In this document: piece by piece, positions 55,986 to 64,000 of the stretch
How positions within the stretch are numbered: position 1 is the stretch's first letter
Layout: each line of letters begins with the position of its first letter
Assembly (NCBI GenBank): GCA_973895155.1
Contig: OZ316893.1
Coordinates: 22,320,001 to 22,384,000, forward strand
Direction of reading: 5' to 3'
Length of the DNA: 64,000 bases
From: Marsupella aquatica
Taxonomy: Eukaryota; Marchantiophyta
Notes under the pieces: generated by a model
Databases searched by the model: none
Told to the model about the DNA's origin: nothing
Seen by the model: only the letters and a program-made list of their open reading frames with translations
Position numbers and translations under genes: made by a program

Positions 55986-56919
55986 CTCTGGATTTTGAGA
56001 AGGTTCACACAAGGAAGTTTTGGTGCTCACCTAGGTAGGCAAACACTAAGTAACCAGGGAAAATACAAGATAGAAGATAATTTTGCCGAGTTTCATGTTG
56101 GTGTAACCTGGTACCTACCTGAAGGTAGGGATATGCAAACAACCAAAATGGGACTATTGTGGCGATTCCTAAAATACCGATGTATACAAAGTGGATAGCT
56201 GGTAGTTCATAGATTCACCACCATAGCATGGATGTCCAGAAATTCACAAATGTGCAAGAATTGGGTTAATGTAGGACAATGGAAAACTCCAATGATAAGT
56301 TTGGAGTTAAATTTTCAAATAATTTAAGCCAATTTCTTATCGGTAACCTAACCTAACACAAGGACACTACACCTTATGAACTTCTTCGTTCCACTGCTGA
56401 TGTTCATAGACCAGCTCCTGTTCAGTAGGTGGTCGAGTGCTTCTTTTGCTTGGGATTTGCTTCGACATTTTGCTGGCATCAGAGTGCTGGTTACATTCTA
56501 GATTGCACTATGCTTCAATCACCGTTGATGCTGGTGCTACGTGGTCTACTCGCTTGCTCAGCATAATCATTTTCTTGTTCACGTTTTTGGACCTTATCCT
56601 CCATAGCCCGCAGGCTCCATGCGCTCCGTCCTTTGCTCTCATGCGCTCCGTCGCTACTCTCGATGTCAGAGCCAATGTCTGCTCGACACATCAAGAAATG
56701 AAGAAAACTAACTGTCTTGGCGACCATGATCGTGACCATAACGACAAGCTTGCGGTTACCTCGATCCCTGCCTGAGGATCCGATCCAATGTCTGCTCGAC
56801 ACGCCAAAGAGATGACGAAACACAAACTGATCGACTAGCCAAGAGCTCATCAGGACCCGACTCGAGACTTCCATTTGCGCCACTCTCTGTTTGAATTCAA
56901 ACTTTGAATTCGTCGTCCT

Positions 56920-56936
56920 CTCTATTTAAGACGATC
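56920..56936 (+). promoter_or_regulatory. Possible TATA region of a plus-strand gene
   Basis: TCTATTTAAGACG followed by a CT-rich stretch (CTGCTCTCTCTCGC near 56966) and about 250 bp to the ATG at 57195. This looks like a plant core promoter and leader, on modest evidence. Confidence 0.3.
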
Positions 56937-57194
56937 GATACTCTCCTGTGGATTCATTCTGCTCTCTCTCGCATTGGAATTGCATTTCAGGATTCTCGAG
57001 CTCCTTGCAATTTTACAGTTCACCTATCTTCTTAGCGTTCAGCTCGATCAAGACTCAATCGTTGAGAGCCTGTATCTCGTCGTTGATGTTCGTGGCGAAT
57101 TGAGCTCAATTCGTTGTGGGTGTCAGTTCTTCGTAGATATTTTGGGCGAATTGCGAGGAGATTCAGAGGAGGAATTGTTACTTGCTCCGAGGAG

Positions 57195-57338
57195 ATGGCA
57201 CCCAAGGATGTAGCAGTCGCAGCGACTGAAGGCGCTACGGGAGCGAAGAAGGGTCGAGGCATGCCGAAGGCTGTGAAGAGGCATCCCGCATTGAAGGAGG
57301 TCGGTGGAGCAGATGTAGTGGGATCGAAGAAGAAGCAC
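57195..57338 (+). CDS. Short basic N-terminal exon, possibly a truncated host gene
   Basis: From ATG 57195 the frame reads MAPKDVAVAATEGATGAKKG, then Lys/Arg-rich residues to VGSKKKHR. Composition resembles the basic tail of a small nuclear protein, but no family is identifiable. After about 57338 the composition changes abruptly to AT-rich DNA, so the gene is probably cut there or spliced to an exon I cannot find. Open reading continues to 57527 without coding character. Confidence 0.3.
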
Positions 57339-57485
57339 AGAGTTTGTTTAGTGAATATAATAATTATGCAACAAAGGATTAATACAGCTCTTACTATGAA
57401 CTACGTGAGTCCAACTAACATAATAAATTACCTGATCATAACCTGCCTTTGGCTAAGCACTAGAATAATCAGATTGCCAATCATG

Positions 57486-58849
57486 TCAAAGTGTCCATTG
57501 CAAAGGAATTCCTCTACTCATTTTTAGGACTTCCATTCCTGTCTCTAGTCTTCCTATGTCGAGAAAGGGAATCACAATGTTTTTGCTTACGGTAGCTTCC
57601 CAAATTTCACACCCTTCTCTCACCCGCTTATTTAGCCAACTCACATGGACATTGATGGAATTCTGTGTTCCTTCATCCAGAGTTGCGTCAACAAAGCTTT
57701 CTTCTTCAGGTTCATCTTGGAGTGTATTTTCCATAGAGTCAACATCCATAGCTTCGGCAAGAGATGAACCTCCTTCAGTCCGGCCCTGTGCTAGATCTTC
57801 AACACTCCTTACAACCGCCAGTCTCAGCCTTCCATGTACACGAACCTCCACCACATCATGTATTTTGGGGTAAGTAGGGCATGTATGAAGGCCATATGTT
57901 TCTATATGTTGACGCTGACTTCTGTCTTGAAGTTCCAGGCATACAATCTCAGAGGAACCTCTTCCTGCTTGTCGACTAATGGGCATAAATTTATGCAATA
58001 AACGAGAAACTGGTCGAAAACTGGTATCACCATAGTGTTCGGCCGTGGCTCCAAGCAATGGCAAACCTGAGAGCTTGTCAGTTATCATCTGATTATCAAG
58101 TGATCTTTGTATACTGAACCACTTGGCCTCAAAAAATAACTCCTGGTGTCCCAGAAATTCATGGACAAATAAGTCTAATATGACTGCTCTCCAATTCCAA
58201 CTGTATTATGGACTGTCCTCGTCATCTGTCAATACTACCACATGGTCACCAATCCTGAAAAGAGTGTTCCTCACCACTACAGATTTCAAAGGGATAACTT
58301 TAAAATCCATGACAGTCCTAAACAAGGACGTTGCCAGCCCCTGAAGAGCCCAATGCCATTTGACAAAATTGCTGCCATCCTCAGAAAGTAGACGCTTCTT
58401 CGCCTTTGTTCTACCTACTCCTATTCCTCTAGAGAGAATGGAAATTGCACAATGAGAATCGACAGCAAATCTACTCATATTTTTAACTAGTGAAAGAGCC
58501 TGCTCTTGTGATGAGACTACAACAATACAATTCTCATGCCATTTAGGGCAGGTAAAGTCACGTTTGTCCCTTGCTGCATGCTCAATTGCTCTGGCTCCTG
58601 TTGGCCTCAAACGGTTGTGTGCTTCCAACAGTGTACGATGCTGTGGCAGAAATCCATCATCATCATTCCAAATCATCATGCATGTTTTAGTAAAAAACTG
58701 CCTGACGTGATGGGAGGTGAAAGTTAGCTCCATTTCCTTGTTGTTGGTGGCAGTCCGTCCATAACCAGAGACCATACGTTCGAACCTGTAGCACCAATAC
58801 ACCCAGTGTGGACCATGTTGTTCGATGTCATCCAACAACTCACCGCTAC
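57486..58849 (-). pseudogene. Element D: transposase exon 3
   Basis: Starts after a CTTGTAG acceptor at 58850. GELLDDIEQHGPHWVYWCYR, RMVSGYGRTATNNKEMELTF and RQFFTKTC match the pattern near the end of Tnp2/Plavaka-like cores (a Trp-containing helix, then a short motif with Asn-Asn-Lys). A TAA near 58203-58205 interrupts ...DDEDSP and the same frame resumes with NWRAVILDLFVHEFLGHQEL; CAA to TAA explains it. The tail reads to 57486 with an acidic stretch and ends GIPLQWTL. Confidence 0.6.
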
Positions 58850-58963
58850 CTACAAGACAAATTACATCTCATTTGTAAGATGAGTGATCGAGGCTAAGCA
58901 GTCTGCAGTTGCCTTGAAAAAATAGCATAAAAAATTACATCCTAAAATATTTCTGTAACAAAC

Positions 58964-60080
58964 CTGCAACGTGTTCGAGTATAGAGGCATTAACTCCAAA
59001 ATGCTCCTCACTCCTCACCCGCCATGAAGCCAACAGACTTCTTGCCTTCTCCAAAGTTGACTTCCTCCACCCCTCCTCCCTACTTTGAATGTAAAAGAGT
59101 CTTCCGATCTCAAATAACAGCATGCCAATTGAACCTAGAGGATTTTCAACTCCTAATCTCAAGCTATATAGTATGTGCGGTAGACAAAATATAACAAATC
59201 GAGTATATTCTTCAGCTTTGAAGTAACCTAGTCTGTCCCCAGGATCTTTCGGCCATCTCCCATCCAGACCTTTAGGTTTTCTGGCAGTCACTTCTGCTAA
59301 GGCCTCCTCTAAAACTTTGGTTTGGGAAGGTGTCAAACTTTTCATCAATTTTGTTACATAGCTCTTGAATAAGTTGAGCGCAAGTATATGCATGACATCA
59401 TATACTAAATCAGATATCAAACAGAAACCAAAGGTATCGCTTAACCTCCAAGCCTTTGCCAACTGGTTAATTCCATGCTCTTGGGATATGCTTACCCTTG
59501 AAACTTCTGTTGTACAAAGAGAGTACCTCTGGGCAGCATCTCTAATGACCGCCAAATCTCGTTTGGCAGGAGGGTACCGCTGCAAATAACGATTGTTACC
59601 ATACACAGTAACTCCTTTGGGCCCTCTTCCTGAAGTGTTTGATTGTTTTTTCCACGTGCCTTTCACTAGACACCTCCTGCACGGTGCCTTCCCCCTCTGG
59701 CACCACCCTCCAAATTTGCATTGGGCCGGGTGGTCTCCTGTAAATAACATTAGTCTCACCCTACAAGTACAATCTTTTGAGGTGATAAGGTCATGTATTA
59801 GCTCTGGCGCATATGAAAAATGAAGAGGGAATCCGGCAACTGCCAACATTTGCACGTCTTGGAAAAATGGCTCCATGAAAGCTTCCAAGAAGTGCAATTT
59901 AAGCTTGGTGAGTTTTTCAGTAGCACTGTTTGGTATAAACAGAATGGGAATAGGTTGTATGTCAGAATGGCTACCCACATTCAGTATACTTATCTCCACT
60001 GTCCATGTGCTTCTCATAACTGAAGATGCTGATTGGAAACCATCCCAGTGAGCCATTAGTGCAATATTGCGAGGGTCCCC
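58964..60080 (-). CDS. Element D: transposase exon 2 (Tnp2 core)
   Basis: Bounded by a TACGCAG acceptor (60081-60082) and a GTTTGT donor (58962-58963). GDPRNIALMAHWDGFQ corresponds to the D-G-F/I motif of Tnp2. LFTGDHPAQCKFGGWCQRGK with APCRRCLVKG matches the usual G-D-x-P-A ... C-x-x-C segment. GINQLAKAWRLSDTF and DLVYDVMHILALNLFK match the G-I-N and D-x-M-H motifs. The exon is open throughout. The protein would be a DDE/RNase H-fold transposase; the full acidic triad cannot be assigned by eye. Confidence 0.65.
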
Positions 60081-60489
60081 CTGCGTACAATAAGAAAAAC
60101 AATTTAATTAGCATGAATGATCGAAGTCAGAAGGAATCCAAGAGAAAAGAATGATTCTCAGATTAGCAAACCATCACAACGACAACGACAACGACATTCA
60201 GAGGCCCATTCAGAGGGAAGAAAAACAGTTATTCAGATTAACATGCATGTACTGACAGCGCCGCATTCAGAAACGATCAAAGAGAGAGAAACAGGTTTCA
60301 ATATTCTAAGCATAAGAGCATGTAATATATGGCAGCTGGCTGCATTCAGATCGAAGAAAGCAAAGAGTGCAATCTAATTAAACAGGTTTTCAAATAAAAT
60401 TTATTAGAAGTATCATGGAGATTTTCAGAGGGAAGTAATTGAGAGCAGACAAATTCATGGAACATCAACGTACATCATTTGGCTAGTAC

Positions 60490-61857
60490 CTGAACATATA
60501 CTGGCCTTATTTGGAGCCGATTTCCGCAAGTGCACACAATGTCATACATGTGGATGTCTCCCACCAGCTTCAATCCTTGGTTCAAAAGGTCGCATTTCTC
60601 TGGGTAGGTAGCATAGCCTTTCCAACAAGTCTGGCATACCACAGGTAACTCATAGGTGCAACACGGGTCCCAGAAATAGGAGTTTTGTTTGGCTTTCGAG
60701 CCATCCCACCATTCGCTAATTACATCGTCTTTGAGACTCCCAAGCTGGAGCCAACGAGCTCTCTCCCTCCACATGGTTAGTATTTCATGGCAATAGCTTC
60801 GTGATCGACACAAATGAGATATCAATGGCGCAATAGGCAGGTAATCAAACCTTAACATATCTTTGCGCTTGATTCTACACCCGAAGACATCACATCGCTC
60901 GCTGCAGGTTTCACAATCTCTGCACAAAATATTCTTGCATAGAGAGCACTTACAACTCTTGCTCGTTGTTTTTGCTTGGTCATCCTGGATGCTTGGTCCA
61001 AAGGCCTTAGGTTCGTGAAAGTTGTCGTCAGCCCCCAAACACAGACGCCATTGATGTGGTTGAGGTGCGCCCATCACTTTGTAAGCAGCCGCCAAGCCAT
61101 TGAAAGTCCCCAAGGAAGGTATTCCTAGTGGACCACCATCCCATTGAGTACCAGCATACCTCAGCAGTGAGCCAAGGGGTACATTCCTGTAGTCAATGAC
61201 TGGACTTGCATCGATTGGTTTGAACAAAGCTCTCAAAATCTTGTCCTGCAAGTCCATAGAAACTTTAGCAGAATCCAACATGGACTGGAGTCTCCATGTC
61301 TCTCTATAAATAGCCTCGCTCAAAGTCAAAGGAATTTCGTTGAGTACAGCGGTTGAGTAGTCGTTGCATCCAACATTATCAGACAATGGCATAAGAGTTT
61401 CTGCACCATCCACCCCATCCTCTGTTGCACACCCAACATCAAAAGCACAATAGCTTGCTGGGATTGCATCAGGGTCACTTGCATACGTAGACCGAGGGCC
61501 ATTGACAAAACCAAGCAACGGTCTGAGGAGTAGCGTGCTTTGTATTCTCCATTTGGAAGTCCTTGACAGCTTTGCAAAATCAGATGGAAGATCTGATTGT
61601 TGACGTGAACAATCTCCAATCACATCAGAGGACTGCCCTTGCACTATTCTATCTCTTGGTCTTTGGGTCGACACTGCTGCCTTGTGCAAAGGAGGGTGGA
61701 CCGGAACATGCCGCGCATCTATGAGAATGCCTTGTTTATCCTTGAGTCTATGATGACCTCTAGTTCTTTTGCTCACCAAATCAAAGCCGTCAGACATTCG
61801 TGAACATCTATACTTGCAATCACATCTGACTTTCAAACTCAAATCAAAATCCTCCAT
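60490..61857 (-). CDS. Element D: transposase exon 1, Cys-rich
   Basis: The ATG at 61857 reads MEDFDLSLKVRCDCKYRCSR, with KRTRGHHR following, a CxC..C...H type start parallel to element E exon 1. Further on come a Cys cluster (CKCSLCKNILCRDCETCSER), LRFDYLPIAPLISHLCRS (the Tnp2 pre-core motif), DVISEWWDGSKAK and VVCQTCWKGYATYPEKCD. The exon ends PVYVQ at a GTACTAG donor, phase 0. It is open throughout. Confidence 0.6.
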
Positions 61858-64000
61858 GTTGCGCAAGAGTCGTAGACAAATTTTCGCGACAAAAAAAGAG
61901 TAATGGACAAGTCTGGGCTGCCCACTACGTACGTACTAAGTTGTCAAGGTCTATAGTATACTTCTGATTGAGTCATTCATTAGCTTCACAGGTCCTGATC
62001 CTGTGCGGTCCCCGGCCTACCCTTATCGCAGCCCAGAATTGACTCACAGCCTGGATGTGCTGGGATTTGGTGCTGGGATTTGGTGCATTGCATTGAAAGC
62101 ATATTTGAGCACTTGTGGGGCCAGTTAATTGAAAAACAAGCCTACGGTAGTACTATACGTGAACCCAGCTTTGGCCTTTGGGCACATGTGGGGCCAGTTT
62201 ATCAGTTCTTTGGCGGGCCCCTTTTAAAGTAACATGCATGACTCCAGGATTATATAATTAAGTAATTTAATGTTTTTAAAGCAACATGCATGACTCCAGG
62301 ATTATATAATAAAGTAATTTACTGTTTGCAGCGCTGGTTAGAATCTAGGTGCGCTTAGAAAAAGGTTTTCTCCCTAAATTATTAAAACATGGGCAGATTC
62401 TTGAAATGATTTATCCAAATTTGGAGGAAATAAACAATGAGAAGCTACCGTGTTTTGAATTGTGGAATTGGACTTATACCACACACCTTTCTAAATGTAT
62501 GTTAATTTACATACATTCCACCGTTGAATGGAGTTCCCATGGAAATAGGCAATTCCTACAATTTGTTGTATGTAACTGTTTCACTTTAATTTGTACATGT
62601 ATCTCATAAGATGGAATCTTCATTCTAAAGAAGTTTTATTAATCTGCTGCGTTGCCGGTTGCCACGGCTCTCACTTGTGCAACGCAGAAAATTTTAATTT
62701 TTAATGCCAATTAAACTCATTAATAAACAGTCCCGCCCAAAGGCACAAATTTCCTGGTCATGAAGTGACAAAAGAACGCGGGATCACTTTATGGTCGGCC
62801 GATATTTTCCATTTTTCTCTTGTCAGCGGGGTAGGGGCTGGGCATGTGAACAGACGATCAGGGATTGAGGGTGCCTGCAAGTTGGACAAGTTAAGCGCTG
62901 AGCCGCTGACTCAATCATCCCACATTCATCAATTCGCTCTTACTCGGTCTCTTACTTTTGAAATATATATTTTAAAAATTGAGTTCAACCAGTACACAAT
63001 AAAACATCCTCCTTTGATAAATAACTGGCTCTTGTTAGTTGATAGGAGGAGGTTTCCACACTCAGGGGTACACTGGACTAAGCAGCCCTACATTGTAACT
63101 ATCAACTATAGACCTCTATATTCATGGCTTGAGCCAACGACAAGTTATGGCCCATGGCCCAGGGACGTTGCCCTATTTACCAGGAAAAGTAAACCATGCT
63201 TGTATGATTTCGATCAGACGGCGAACGTGGATCAGCAAGGTGCTATGCTTTTCTCTCAGACAAGATTGATTCCTGTAGTGCTCATTTTCATCTTCAACAC
63301 ATTGCTCGCACTTTTCATAGTTTCTTGTTGATACTTTGATATATAGCTTATATTTTTAGACAAACATAACGTTCCGGTTCTATCGTACTGTACTGTTTAT
63401 TTTTCAAGGGTCAACAAAAAAGAAAAAATTGTTTTTTCTTGGTTCACCCTGCGTTGCATGAGGTAACTGTATTGTACGTCAGTAGTTACTTTTAAAGCTA
63501 CTACAAACATATTGTCTAGCTAGGCAAACGATGACTAGCTTCTCTAGCCTCATTATCTTCCTTTGACAGATTCCTTTGTGGGGCCTGATACGTGGTCAGC
63601 TGATGTGGCCAGGGTTCACTTGTGACCAACTAGCTGGTCTCAATCTAGCTCAATCCCTGCAGCCAGCCTCTCGTACAATGAGTTCTGCCTCGGGTCCTGC
63701 CTAGGCTGGTTCTAGCTAGTGTTAAATGTTTGGTGTTAGATGATCGATGGTGTTAGATGATCGATCACCGTCACTACAGCAGAATCTAGTTTACTAAATG
63801 ATATTATTCTTTGTGCAAATGGGCAACGTGTACTACTCTGGTGACCACATCAAATGGTTTCTCTTCTTGGAGCGATTCGGAGAATGGAAATGGAACATCT
63901 CCCCCAAGTAATTTATTGTTTACTACGTATACCTGTTCTCTCACGCAGTGGGCCCTCAACTTTTTAACATGCATGTAACAAGTATTTTATCTAAAGCCAG
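61858..64000. other. Non-coding right flank
   Basis: No recognisable gene. A 188-codon plus-strand frame (62765-63331) with a hydrophobic C-terminus has no familiar motif and uneven composition, so I do not call it. A short tandem repeat at 62226-62331 is listed separately. Confidence 0.45.
62226..62331. repeat. Direct repeat of about 53 bp, two copies
   Basis: Both copies contain AACATGCATGACTCCAGG followed by ATTATATAAT and AAGTAATTTA. Three differences by eye. Confidence 0.75.

Larger units (their letters stand above)
57486..61857 (-). mobile_element. Second Tnp2-like DNA transposon D (gene remnants)
   Basis: Three minus-strand exons (61857-60490, 60080-58964, 58849-57486) join in phase and encode a Tnp2-like transposase of about 1280 codons. 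The protein differs strongly from element E. Terminal repeats were not recognised, so the limits are those of the coding part. Only one clear stop was found, in exon 3. Confidence 0.65.

Noticed and set aside
62765-63331. 188-codon plus-strand frame as a membrane protein gene
   Set aside because: Only a hydrophobic C-terminal stretch supports it. No family motif, promoter or intron pattern is visible, and the flanks are AT-rich non-coding DNA.
1-64000. tRNA and rRNA genes
   Set aside because: I looked for the GGTTCGAATCC-type T-arm and conserved rRNA words and saw none that folded plausibly. A covariance-model scan would be needed to exclude tRNAs fully.

Overview
The window is plant nuclear DNA from a transposon-rich, probably large genome. 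It shows short GT-AG introns, short runs of the plant-type telomere unit CCCTAAA, and two kinds of plant mobile element: Ty3/gypsy LTR retrotransposons and CACTA/Tnp2-type DNA transposons. I cannot name the species. No intact ordinary host gene is certain, and almost every recognisable coding segment belongs to a transposon.

Layout. (1) 1-12177: retrotransposon A on the minus strand, cut by the left window edge. It has a complete 4.6 kb 5' LTR (7542-12177), a gag-protease frame, a pol with two stops, and the first 1.3 kb of the 3' LTR. The LTR carries a 1199-codon open frame. (2) 12178-13600: a transposase-like gene that A interrupts. (3) 13.6-27.1 kb: mostly non-coding, with a cluster of AACCATGGTT-type palindromes, telomere-like tandem duplications (16.0-17.0 kb), a 2.2 kb tandem duplication (17.0-19.25 kb) and a 37-bp-arm hairpin (19258-19443). 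(4) 27.1-31.5 kb: a second palindrome cluster, then a plus-strand intron-containing gene with a ParB-like GGQH motif and a decayed, possibly methyltransferase-like, tail. (5) 31670 to at least 44610: a minus-strand CACTA-type element E with a CACTA terminus, a dense subterminal repeat array, Tnp2, DUF4218-like and DUF4216-like segments, and upstream a SET-like domain joined by an in-phase intron to a Cys/His exon. A solo LTR of the A family (33158-37653, target duplication ATACA) splits E. (6) 45361-53013: retrotransposon B, plus strand, complete, same family, but with both LTRs shrunk to about 762 bp; target duplication CCCCT. (7) 53.6-54.9 kb: subterminal-like motifs and a plus-strand TNP1/Transposase_24-like frame with one TGA. 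(8) 55.4-61.9 kb: minus-strand remnants of a second, different Tnp2-like transposon D with three exons, next to a possible truncated host gene start at 56.9-57.3 kb. (9) 61.9-64 kb: non-coding.

How it fits together: one retrotransposon family (A, solo C, B) has inserted repeatedly into or beside DNA-transposon genes. The premature stops in B, and most of those in E and D, look like CGA to TGA, CAG/CAA to TAG/TAA or TGG to TAG changes, as expected of methylated, silenced DNA. The points I think most worth follow-up are the large frame inside the LTR and its loss in a still-mobilised derivative; the ParB-like gene and the transposase-like gene that share upstream palindrome clusters; and the SET-like domain in a CACTA transposase gene.
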